Source: Nonlabens sp.
Lineage (GTDB): Bacteria > Bacteroidota > Bacteroidia > Flavobacteriales > Flavobacteriaceae
Assembly (NCBI GenBank): GCA_020630715.1
Contig: JAHDIQ010000002.1
Coordinates: 248,001-312,000, forward strand
Direction: 5' to 3'
Length of the DNA stretch: 64,000 bases
The translations under genes and the position numbers were made by a program. The first letter of the stretch is position 1. Each line of letters opens with the position of its first letter. A model generated the notes under the pieces. It was not told the origin of the DNA and made no database searches. It saw only the letters and a list, made by a program, of their open reading frames with translations. Below are positions 54,255-61,762 of the stretch, in pieces.

Positions 54255-54905
54255 TTATTTAGGAGTAATTAATCTAATCCCGAGAGTTATATTGAAATAA
54301 TTACCACGCTCAAAATTAGTTTCTAATGACCTTGCAGCATCTATATCATAAAAGACATATTCATAACTAGGACCTACATAGAAAGCCATTTTATCAGATA
54401 TTAAAAAATCTAAGGAAGTTCCTATACGTAATAAACCACCAGTATCCTTAAATTTAGCTCCACCTTGATCTACATTTTGCCTATTTCGATTTTCAGTATG
54501 GCCATAGCCTATGTCACTTAGCAGCCTAAATTGATCATTTATTGTAAATTCATAACCTACATAAATGTAAGTATTGAATTTAGTAATTCTTTCATAAGGA
54601 CCTACAATTGAAATATCATCAATGCGTAAACCATCATATTCTAAAGCGCCTCCTATATAAAAATCATGGGTCATGTAATAATGAATACCTAAGCCACCAC
54701 CTAAACCATTACTTAAACCTTCACCGGCAAAATTGTCACCTGTAGGGTTCACATTCCTGAGAGAAAATGCAAAGGAAAACTTACGTTTGAATTGTTCTTT
54801 ATTATCTGATATTGTTTTTAATGAATCCTGTTGAGCGCTCATTATAGAAGTAAACAAAAGAAATATAACAATGGAAGCTCTAGTAATTGATAACATAATT
54901 CTCAT
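54255..54905 (-). CDS. outer-membrane beta-barrel protein
   Basis: This 216-residue barrel has a signal peptide ending SIMSAQQ, alternating strands such as FYIGGALEYDGL and TYIYVGYEFTI, and a final strand, YFNITLGIRLI. It fits small OmpA/OmpW-like porin-type barrels. It overlaps the upstream lipoprotein gene by 26 bases. Confidence 0.78.
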   Translation of the reverse strand: MRIMLSITRASIVIFLLFTSIMSAQQDSLKTISDNKEQFKRKFSFAFSLRNVNPTGDNFAGEGLSNGLGGGLGIHYYMTHDFYIGGALEYDGLRIDDISIVGPYERITKFNTYIYVGYEFTINDQFRLLSDIGYGHTENRNRQNVDQGGAKFKDTGGLLRIGTSLDFLISDKMAFYVGPSYEYVFYDIDAARSLETNFERGNYFNITLGIRLITPK

Positions 54906-55575
54906 TAGGATTAGAAATTATGAATGTTTGTTCCACTGGATTACCTTGCACGTCAGTGTATCTAACTAGTAATGAACCTGGATAGACCGCATTAAAGAAT
55001 TCAAATTCATTTACCATTTCAGTCGTATCAACACTTAAACGATTGAAAAAATTGCAATCAAAATCTTCAGAAATTCCCTGCTCATTGAATTGTGAGCAAA
55101 AACTAGATTCATAAATAAAATCTACATTAAAAGAGTTAGAAGCACCAGAGGTGTTTACCATCTCTAAAATAATCTCACTAGATTTTTTAAGAACAATGTC
55201 TTCTAAAACATATTCTAAATCTTCTTTATAATTTGAATCTGCAAGATCAATAATTGTTTCTGGATAACCATCTGCTAGCAATGCTACTCTTGTACCTGAA
55301 TTGTTATTTAAAAGCATGACATAAGAAACCACTCCATTTTCATCAGTCAAACCAGTACCCAATATAAAATCTTGCTCGGGAGCAGAGAATTTAGCTAGTG
55401 AGTATGGATCAATGTTGATAAAGTTTTCATTAAAAGCAGTCACTTCAACATCAGGTATAGGTATATTACTTGCGGTAAGTACTCTAGCTGATAGTTGTGC
55501 TCTTACATTATTTTCTAATCTAGGTTCACAAGATGTAGTTAATAATATCAGTACTAAAATGATAAGCAATCTCAT
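54880..55575 (-). CDS. lipoprotein with carboxypeptidase regulatory-like domain
   Basis: This 231-residue lipoprotein (MRLLIILVLILLTTSC, lipobox at Cys16) has an early Ig-like beta domain: QLSARVLTASNIPIPDVEVTAF, then GLTDENGVVSYVML, the pattern of carboxypeptidase regulatory-like domains. No catalytic motif is seen. It is the first gene of an overlapping three-gene envelope operon. The upstream extension of the frame is unlikely because it precedes the signal peptide. Confidence 0.78.
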   Translation of the reverse strand: MRLLIILVLILLTTSCEPRLENNVRAQLSARVLTASNIPIPDVEVTAFNENFINIDPYSLAKFSAPEQDFILGTGLTDENGVVSYVMLLNNNSGTRVALLADGYPETIIDLADSNYKEDLEYVLEDIVLKKSSEIILEMVNTSGASNSFNVDFIYESSFCSQFNEQGISEDFDCNFFNRLSVDTTEMVNEFEFFNAVYPGSLLVRYTDVQGNPVEQTFIISNPNENYVINY

Positions 55576-55631
55576 AAATAGATTTTGTATAAAGATACCT
55601 ATTATTAAAAATGGTTGCGTGTAATAACAAA

Positions 55632-55657
55632 AAAGCACCACTAAAAAAGTGATGCCT
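55632..55657 (-). terminator. terminator after ferredoxin gene
   Basis: On the minus strand GGCATCACT pairs with AGTGGTGC around a T-rich loop with one mismatch; a T-run follows. Confidence 0.65.
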
Positions 55658-55681
55658 TCTAAAACTTATATTAATAACTAC

Positions 55682-56032
55682 TTATGACTTATGCATAAAA
55701 GCTTGTTTAGCACGCAGTGTTGCTTCATCCTCTACGATATCTTCATCTGGAACACAACAATCTACAGGACATACCGCTGCACATTGTGGCTCTTCATGAA
55801 AACCTACACATTCTGTACACTTATCTGGTGCGATGTAATAGAACTCGTCACTTATAGGCTGTTGAGTTTCATTAGCATCTACTTCTTTTCCACTGGGTAA
55901 AACAACATTACCATCTAGATCAGTACCATCTGCATAGCGCCAGTCATCTGCTGCTTCATAAATAGCCGTGTTAGGGCATTCTGGTTCACAGGCGCCACAA
56001 TTAATACACTCGTCTGTTATGATGATTGCCAT
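55682..56032 (-). CDS. 4Fe-4S dicluster ferredoxin
   Basis: The 116-residue electron carrier has cluster cysteines at 9, 12, 15 and 19 ([11 protein letters not shown]) and a second set in [22 protein letters not shown]. This is the bacterial 2[4Fe-4S] type with an insertion between the clusters. The start is MAIIITDEC at 56032; the open extension runs through the promoter. It is divergent from the acyl-CoA reductase gene, with both -7 boxes within about 20 bases. Confidence 0.92.
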   Translation of the reverse strand: MAIIITDECINCGACEPECPNTAIYEAADDWRYADGTDLDGNVVLPSGKEVDANETQQPISDEFYYIAPDKCTECVGFHEEPQCAAVCPVDCCVPDEDIVEDEATLRAKQAFMHKS

Positions 56033-56044
56033 AGCTGTTTTCTT

Positions 56045-56052
56045 TACTTTTG
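56045..56052 (+). promoter_or_regulatory. -7 promoter box of the acyl-CoA reductase gene
   Basis: TACTTTTG lies 17 bases before the TTG start at 56070, two bases from the opposing box at 56055. Confidence 0.55.
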
Positions 56053-56054
56053 CA

Positions 56055-56062
56055 CAAAAATA
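56055..56062 (-). promoter_or_regulatory. -7 promoter box of the ferredoxin gene
   Basis: Minus-strand TATTTTTG lies 22 bases before the ferredoxin ATG. Confidence 0.55.
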
Positions 56063-56069
56063 ATGCCCA

Positions 56070-57176
56070 TTGAACTCACAGGCAATTAATAGCACGTTAA
56101 ATGATAGGATTTCCGCTTTCGCGAAAGCAGGATCACAACTATCTCATTACCTAAAACAAGACGGTTCTCTACCCAAATCTGTAGTGGAACAAATAGACGC
56201 TGCCTTACACCTAACGCGAATTAAGAATAGCTGGTTTGACACCGAAAACATACACCACGCCGTTGCACAATGGTCACAAGCACTTACTACAAAGGCTTTA
56301 CAAGAATGGATGGAACCATACCACATTTCTAATATCACTAGCAAAACAATTGGAATTATCACTGCTGGTAACATTCCCTTAGTAGGATTTCACGATGTTT
56401 TAAGCGTTATTTTAGTAGGTCATCACGCACTGATTAAAAATTCTAGTAACGATGATGTACTTACTAAATTGATATTAGAGCTAGCTACGACAGACTTTCC
56501 TGAGCTAATGACTTCTTACAGTTACATAGATGGTAAATTAGAGAATTACGATGCTGTTATCGCTACAGGAAGTAATAATACAGCGCGTTATTTTGAATAT
56601 TATTTTGGCAAGGTGCCTCATATCATCCGTAAGAATCGTAATAGTGTTGCCATAATTTCTGGTGATGAATCGCCAGAAGAAATGGAAGCTTTAAGTGAAG
56701 ATGTTTTTAGATACTATGGTCTAGGCTGTCGCAGTGTGAGTCATATTAAAGTCCCGATAGGATATAATTTTGACCATTTTTTTAATGGAATGTACAAACA
56801 ACGTCACCTCATTAAAAACGAAAAATATGTCAATAATTATGATTACAACAAGGCTGTTTATTTAATGAGTGATTTTGACTTGTTAGATAACGAATTCCTT
56901 TTAATTAAAGAAGAAACAGAAAGTTACTCATCACCTATTGCTAGTGTAGGTTATGCCTTTTATGACAGTACGCTGGATATCATAAATGAATTAAAAACGA
57001 ATGCTGATCAATTGCAATGCGTTGTAGCAGCTGGCAAAATGAAGGAAGTACTTCAAGAACAATTGAAAGAGTTTAAAGCACCACAAGTAGTAGAAAATGG
57101 CATGACACAACAGCCTGCGCTAAATGATTATGCAGATGGTGTGGATACGGTGAATTTCCTGTTGACATTATCCTAA
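56070..57176 (+). CDS. acyl-CoA reductase (LuxC family)
   Basis: This 368-residue protein belongs to the LuxC-type acyl-CoA/acyl reductases, which make aldehydes with [23 protein letters not shown], then [17 protein letters not shown], are cofactor-region motifs, and the catalytic Cys is in [10 protein letters not shown]. No ATG is available upstream; the frame starts at TTG 56070, right after an in-frame stop. The palindrome at 56115-56128 reads AFAKA in [12 protein letters not shown]. No luciferase genes are nearby, so bioluminescence is not implied. serC follows 73 bases later. Confidence 0.87.
   Translation: MNSQAINSTLNDRISAFAKAGSQLSHYLKQDGSLPKSVVEQIDAALHLTRIKNSWFDTENIHHAVAQWSQALTTKALQEWMEPYHISNITSKTIGIITAGNIPLVGFHDVLSVILVGHHALIKNSSNDDVLTKLILELATTDFPELMTSYSYIDGKLENYDAVIATGSNNTARYFEYYFGKVPHIIRKNRNSVAIISGDESPEEMEALSEDVFRYYGLGCRSVSHIKVPIGYNFDHFFNGMYKQRHLIKNEKYVNNYDYNKAVYLMSDFDLLDNEFLLIKEETESYSSPIASVGYAFYDSTLDIINELKTNADQLQCVVAAGKMKEVLQEQLKEFKAPQVVENGMTQQPALNDYADGVDTVNFLLTLS
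56115..56128. repeat. palindrome GCTTTCGCGAAAGC, copy 14 (in acyl-CoA reductase)
   Basis: Perfect copy near the 5' end of the acyl-CoA reductase gene, read as AFAKA. Confidence 0.95.
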
Positions 57177-57249
57177 AAATTTTAAGATTTCATAACCTCA
57201 AACGGCTGTTATTAATGCATTTTTGTTATGCACTTATAATAGTATCACG

Positions 57250-58308
57250 ATGTTAAAACATAACTTTTCTGCAGGACCATGTATTTTACCACAGGATGTT
57301 TTTAAAAAAGCAGCCGCAGCGGTATTAAACTTTAACGACCTTAGTATTCTTGAAATCTCTCACCGTAGCAAAGACTTTGTAGCGGTAATGGAGAAAGCAC
57401 AGTCGCTAGCTCTTGACCATTTAGGACTTACAGATAAAGGTTATAAAGCACTATTTCTAGGTGGTGGCGCTAGCATGCAGTTTTTAATGACTGCTTATAA
57501 TTTATTAGAAACTAAAGCTGCCTATTTAAATACAGGTACGTGGTCTGATAAGGCGATAAAGGAAGCAAGGCTTTTTGGCGAAGTTGTAGAAGTAGCTTCT
57601 TCAAAAGATTCAAATTTCAATTATATCCCTAAAGGTTATAACGTTCCTAGTGATTCAGATTACTTTCATATCACGAGTAACAATACCATTTTTGGAACAC
57701 AGATTAAGGATGTTTCTGATGTTAACGTGCCTTTAGTGTGCGATATGAGTAGTGATATTTTTTCACGCCAACTAGATTTTTCAAAATTTGATCTGATCTA
57801 TGCTGGTGCGCAAAAAAATATGGGACCTGCTGGTGCTACCTTAATTGTCATTAAAGAAGATATTTTAGGAAAAGTGTCTCGTACCATACCATCTATGTTA
57901 AATTACCAGACTCATATAGGAAAAGATAGTATGTTTAATACGCCACCAGTATTTCCGGTGTATGTGAGTATGCTTACCTTAGAATGGTTAAAAGATAATG
58001 GCGGAATCCCTGCAATTGAAAAGATAAATGATGCAAAGGCATCCTTAATTTATAATGAGATAGACCGCAATCCACTTTTTAAAGGATTTGCCGCTGTAGA
58101 AGATCGTTCACACATGAATGCTACCTTCACACTAGAACAAGAATCCTTAAAAGATATATTTAATACAATGTGGGCAGATGCTGGAATAAACGGATTAAAC
58201 GGTCATAGATCTGTAGGTGGATATCGTGCTAGTATGTACAATGCATTAACTATAGAAAGTGTACAAACGCTGGTAAATGTGATGCAGGAATTAGAGAGGA
58301 AAGCTTGA
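57250..58308 (+). CDS. serC: 3-phosphoserine/phosphohydroxythreonine aminotransferase
   Basis: SerC makes phosphoserine from 3-phosphohydroxypyruvate and glutamate. The chain begins MLKHNFSAGPCILP, has the PLP lysine in YAGAQKNMGPAG, and ends with GLNGHRSVGGYRASMYNA. At 352 residues it is typical. The frame opens with TTG 27 bases earlier, but the ATG at 57250 matches the family start. serA follows after 175 bases of short AT-rich repeats. Confidence 0.95.
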   Translation: MLKHNFSAGPCILPQDVFKKAAAAVLNFNDLSILEISHRSKDFVAVMEKAQSLALDHLGLTDKGYKALFLGGGASMQFLMTAYNLLETKAAYLNTGTWSDKAIKEARLFGEVVEVASSKDSNFNYIPKGYNVPSDSDYFHITSNNTIFGTQIKDVSDVNVPLVCDMSSDIFSRQLDFSKFDLIYAGAQKNMGPAGATLIVIKEDILGKVSRTIPSMLNYQTHIGKDSMFNTPPVFPVYVSMLTLEWLKDNGGIPAIEKINDAKASLIYNEIDRNPLFKGFAAVEDRSHMNATFTLEQESLKDIFNTMWADAGINGLNGHRSVGGYRASMYNALTIESVQTLVNVMQELERKA

Positions 58309-58483
58309 TGAACTCGAAATTGAACTCGAACTCGAATTGAATTGAATCATCGTAAGACAGATAACTAATCATAATTGATAAATAACAATTAACTGATAAC
58401 AATTAACAAATCAACAGTTTGCCTTCTCACAAAGCTACGCGCAATGGACAAACAGCTGGCAACTGATAACTGAAAACTTAATT

Positions 58484-59443
58484 ATGAGTAAAAAAGTATT
58501 AGCAAACGACGGTATTTCACAAAGTGGTGTTGACGCATTAGTAGCAGCTGGCTACGAGGTGATCACTACTAATGTGGCACAAGAACAATTAGAAAAATAC
58601 ATCAACGATAAAGAAATTGCTGTATTATTAGTAAGATCTGCGACAACCGTACGTAAAGCATTAATAGACGCCTGCCCTAGCCTAAAAATCATAGGTCGTG
58701 GTGGTGTAGGAATGGATAATATAGATGTAGATTACGCACGCAGTAAAGGATTAAAAGTCATTAATACACCTGCCGCAAGCAGTGCTAGTGTTGCCGAACT
58801 TGTTTTTGCACACCTTTACGGTGGTGTACGTTTTCTTTATGACAGTAATCGCAACATGCCACTAGAAGGTGACGAAAACTTTAAAGGTCTTAAAAAACAG
58901 TATGCAAAAGGTATTGAGCTACGTGGTAAAACCATAGGTATTATAGGTATAGGTCGCATAGGTCAGGAAGTGGCAAAAATCGCTGCTGGTGTAGGAATGA
59001 ATGTTATAGCACACGATTCTTTTGCAAAAGAAGCTCCTACGGTCTCATGGAATCTTTTTGATGGACAAACCATAAATGTTGAAATTCCGTTAGTAAGCAA
59101 GGATCACTTACTTACTCAATCAGACTTTATTAGTTTGCATGTTCCTGCACAAAAAGATTACGTTCTAGGAGCAACAGAATTTCAAAAAATGAAAAAAGGT
59201 GCTGTAGTCGTAAACGCTGCTCGTGGTGGTGTACTGGATGAAGTAGCACTGGTTGCAGCATTAGAAAATGAACATTTATCATTTGCAGCACTAGACGTTT
59301 TTGAAACAGAACCTAAACCAGAGATCCAACTATTGATGAATAGTAAACTATCTTTAAGTCCGCATATAGGTGCTGCGACAAATGAGGCTCAAGACCGTAT
59401 AGGTGTTGAACTAGCAGACCAGATTAAAGAGATTTTAGGCTAA
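58484..59443 (+). CDS. serA: D-2-hydroxyacid dehydrogenase, likely 3-phosphoglycerate dehydrogenase
   Basis: This 319-residue NAD enzyme has GIIGIGRIGQEVAKIA as the nucleotide-binding motif, the catalytic Arg in NAARGGVLDE and His in SPHIGAATNEAQ. It lacks the C-terminal ACT domain of long SerA. Its place directly after serC supports a role as the first step of serine synthesis. The DUF1456 gene starts 5 bases after its stop. Confidence 0.9.
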   Translation: MSKKVLANDGISQSGVDALVAAGYEVITTNVAQEQLEKYINDKEIAVLLVRSATTVRKALIDACPSLKIIGRGGVGMDNIDVDYARSKGLKVINTPAASSASVAELVFAHLYGGVRFLYDSNRNMPLEGDENFKGLKKQYAKGIELRGKTIGIIGIGRIGQEVAKIAAGVGMNVIAHDSFAKEAPTVSWNLFDGQTINVEIPLVSKDHLLTQSDFISLHVPAQKDYVLGATEFQKMKKGAVVVNAARGGVLDEVALVAALENEHLSFAALDVFETEPKPEIQLLMNSKLSLSPHIGAATNEAQDRIGVELADQIKEILG

Positions 59444-59448
59444 ACTAA

Positions 59449-59940
59449 ATGGATAACAACGATATTTTACGACGCCTGCGCTACATTCTCAATCTAAGTG
59501 ATGATGCGATGATTGATATGTATAAAAAAGGTGGTGCACCGGTTACTAGGTCAGAAATTAGTGATTACCTTAAAAAAGAAGAACATCCAGATTTTGAAGA
59601 AGTCGTAGATGTTAATCTAGCGACATTTCTAAATGGTGCCATCGTAAACTATCGCGGTAAAAAAGACGGTGAAACTCCAGTTGCAGAGGAACAACTGGAT
59701 AATAATATCATTTTACGCAAATTGAAAATCGCCTTTAATTTTAAGTCTGATGAAATCGTTTACCTCATAAAATTAGGCGGTCAACAAATCACAGAGACTG
59801 AGCTTAGTGCGTTCTTTCGCAGGCCTAGTCACGCAAAGTATAAGTACTGCAATGATCAATACTTACGCACCTTTTTAAAAGGATTTCAAATCCAGCGTGA
59901 TAAACAACGTAAGGCAGAGGCTAGAAAGAAGGATTCTTAG
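59449..59940 (+). CDS. DUF1456 (YehS-like) protein
   Basis: This 163-residue cytoplasmic protein consists of two similar halves, NDILRRLRYILNLSDDAMIDMYKKGG and NIILRKLKIAFNFKSDEIVYLIKLGG, as expected of DUF1456. Each half ends with a basic helix. Function unknown. It lies 5 bases after serA, so is probably co-transcribed. Confidence 0.9.
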   Translation: MDNNDILRRLRYILNLSDDAMIDMYKKGGAPVTRSEISDYLKKEEHPDFEEVVDVNLATFLNGAIVNYRGKKDGETPVAEEQLDNNIILRKLKIAFNFKSDEIVYLIKLGGQQITETELSAFFRRPSHAKYKYCNDQYLRTFLKGFQIQRDKQRKAEARKKDS

Positions 59941-59964
59941 AACGTTTTATCGATGATTTATGAC

Positions 59965-59978
59965 GCTTTCGCGAAAGC
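59965..59978. repeat. palindrome GCTTTCGCGAAAGC, copy 15 (intergenic)
   Basis: Perfect copy 24 bases after the DUF1456 stop, followed by GTAATT; the last copy in the window. Confidence 0.95.
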
Positions 59979-60060
59979 GTAATTCCACGAAACGGCTAAA
60001 TCGCAACATCATTTCAAATAAGTGTATATTGAGATACGTTTAACAAATTAATAATTACCA

Positions 60061-60702
60061 ATGAGTTCAATATTAGACTTACTTAATTCTGATTTAGGAA
60101 AGACCTTAATCAGTGGTGCATCACAACGCACTGGACAACCAGCAGATAAAACTGCTAGTGTTTTATCTCAAGCAATGCCATTAAATCTAGGCGCTATGCA
60201 ACGTAATGCCTCAACACCAGAAGGTGCAAGTGCGTTAAGCAATGCGTTAGATAACCCAAAACATAGTGGTGGTATCATGGATATGTTAGGTGGTATACTA
60301 GGAGATGGAGCTGGAAGTCCAGACGAATTAGTACAAGAAGGATCTGGAATTTTAGGTCACGTACTAGGTGCAAAACAACCACAAGTAGAAAATGCATTAT
60401 CACAAGCAAATGGTATAGATGCTGGATCTGTAGGTGAGATTTTAAAAATGGCAGCGCCATTAATCATGGGAATGCTAGGAAAACAAAAACAATCTAGTGG
60501 TGTAGACCAAAATGGTATAGGCGATTTACTAGGAGGCCTAATGGGTGGATCTGCTGGAAATGCCGATCAATCCTTTATTGAAAAAATACTAGATGCAGAT
60601 GGTGATGGTTCCATCATTGATGATGTAGCTGGTATGGTAATGAATAGCGGTAAGAAAAAAGGAGGCATCGGCGGATTGCTAGGTGGTCTTTTTGGAAAAT
60701 AA
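60061..60702 (+). CDS. DUF937 protein
   Basis: This 213-residue protein is rich in Gly, Met, Leu and Ser, with segments such as GGIMDMLGGILGDG, LGHVLGAKQPQVENALSQANGI and LKMAAPLIMGMLGKQKQ typical of DUF937. The C-terminus has a calcium-loop-like DADGDGSIIDDV and ends in Gly/Leu repeats. Function unknown; no signal peptide. Confidence 0.88.
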   Translation: MSSILDLLNSDLGKTLISGASQRTGQPADKTASVLSQAMPLNLGAMQRNASTPEGASALSNALDNPKHSGGIMDMLGGILGDGAGSPDELVQEGSGILGHVLGAKQPQVENALSQANGIDAGSVGEILKMAAPLIMGMLGKQKQSSGVDQNGIGDLLGGLMGGSAGNADQSFIEKILDADGDGSIIDDVAGMVMNSGKKKGGIGGLLGGLFGK

Positions 60703-60800
60703 AACATAGTGTCTCAATGAAACAGATCATTCACTCAATGAATAGTTTCATTAACTATATAACAGTTTTAAAGTTGTTTTTATGCGGTTATGTTTACCGT

Positions 60801-61208
60801 ATGAAAACAACTTTTTACATTTTAATAGTACTATCTCTTATTGTAGGATGTGGTAGCTATAAATCAGAAACAGCTGTAGATAAAAACTTATCAACCGCTG
60901 CAGACACCGTGCGTATAGCAAACGATAGTCTGGAATATGAAATCATCATCATAGAACCTGGCTTTAACGCCTGGCTCGCAACACAACCACCTAGAGGTCA
61001 GTTTTCTCAAAGCACATTAGAACTGAGAAATCAGATAACAGTGACAGAGTTTAACTTAAGAGTTAATAACCCATCTACTTTTGATCCTAATTTGTATGTA
61101 TTTCCTATTGAATATAGGCGAAATGTAAATTATGGTTATGAAGTAAATTATCTATTGTACAATTACTTTCTTTTCTTTGAAAATAGATACAATCAGCGAC
61201 TTCCTTAA
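60801..61208 (+). CDS. DUF6146 lipoprotein
   Basis: This 135-residue lipoprotein starts MKTTFYILIVLSLIVGC with Cys17. The body has EYEIIIIEPGFNAWLATQPP and NYGYEVNYLLYNYFLFFENRY, typical of DUF6146. The frame opens 28 codons earlier, but the lipoprotein signal sets the ATG at 60801. Function unknown. Confidence 0.85.
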   Translation: MKTTFYILIVLSLIVGCGSYKSETAVDKNLSTAADTVRIANDSLEYEIIIIEPGFNAWLATQPPRGQFSQSTLELRNQITVTEFNLRVNNPSTFDPNLYVFPIEYRRNVNYGYEVNYLLYNYFLFFENRYNQRLP

Positions 61209-61210
61209 CG

Positions 61211-61218
61211 TATTTTTG
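61211..61218 (+). promoter_or_regulatory. -7 box directly before the DUF6787 gene
   Basis: TATTTTTG ends 4 bases before the ATG at 61223, overlapping the end of the DUF6146 gene's downstream region. Confidence 0.5.
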
Positions 61219-61222
61219 CAAC

Positions 61223-61726
61223 ATGCAACAGTTAAAAGATCGCTGGGATATCACCCATAATTACCAATTCATATTTTTACTTTTTGGGATCATAGGCTTA
61301 CTAGGATGTGGTTACTTTGTAGCTTCTGCCCTTTTGCCATCTTTCTTTGAAGATCTTATGTATGAATTGATCTTTATATTAGTTGCAACGCTGGTTTTTT
61401 CATTTGTATTCTATAGAATTTGCATGTGGCTTTTTCCTAAGTTGATTCAAAAGTGGAATATTAAAAATCGCTGGGAAATAGTGGTGATATTTATCGTATT
61501 TGCGATAACAGGATCAGCATCTGCTAGGTTGTCTGGTCCATTCATGGAATTGCTGGGCTTAGATCGATTAACCACAAATCCATGGATTTTCTGGCCGTTA
61601 CGCTTAATTATCATTTTTCCTATCTACCAAGTAACTCTTGTAGTTATAGGATGGATATTTGGACAGTTTAAGTTCTTTTGGTGGTTCGAAAAGAAGATGT
61701 TGAAGCGATTTGGAATTAATTTGTAG
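61223..61726 (+). CDS. DUF6787 membrane protein
   Basis: This 167-residue protein has four hydrophobic segments. The tail PFMELLGLDRL, NPWIFWPLRLIIIFPIYQVTLV and FGQFKFFWWFEKKMLKRFG is characteristic of DUF6787. Function unknown. It is the last core gene before the tRNA. Confidence 0.83.
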   Translation: MQQLKDRWDITHNYQFIFLLFGIIGLLGCGYFVASALLPSFFEDLMYELIFILVATLVFSFVFYRICMWLFPKLIQKWNIKNRWEIVVIFIVFAITGSASARLSGPFMELLGLDRLTTNPWIFWPLRLIIIFPIYQVTLVVIGWIFGQFKFFWWFEKKMLKRFGINL

Positions 61727-61762
61727 CTAGCGCTTAATTAATCGGTTTAAATTTTTCAACTT

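Noticed and set aside
56115-56128. AFAKA as a functional peptide motif shared by many enzymes
   Set aside because: The shared residues come from one DNA palindrome and occur in unrelated folds and other frames too, so the signal is at DNA level.
56070-57176. Bioluminescence genes, from the LuxC-like reductase
   Set aside because: No luxA, luxB, luxD or luxE is present, and LuxC-type reductases are common without luciferase.
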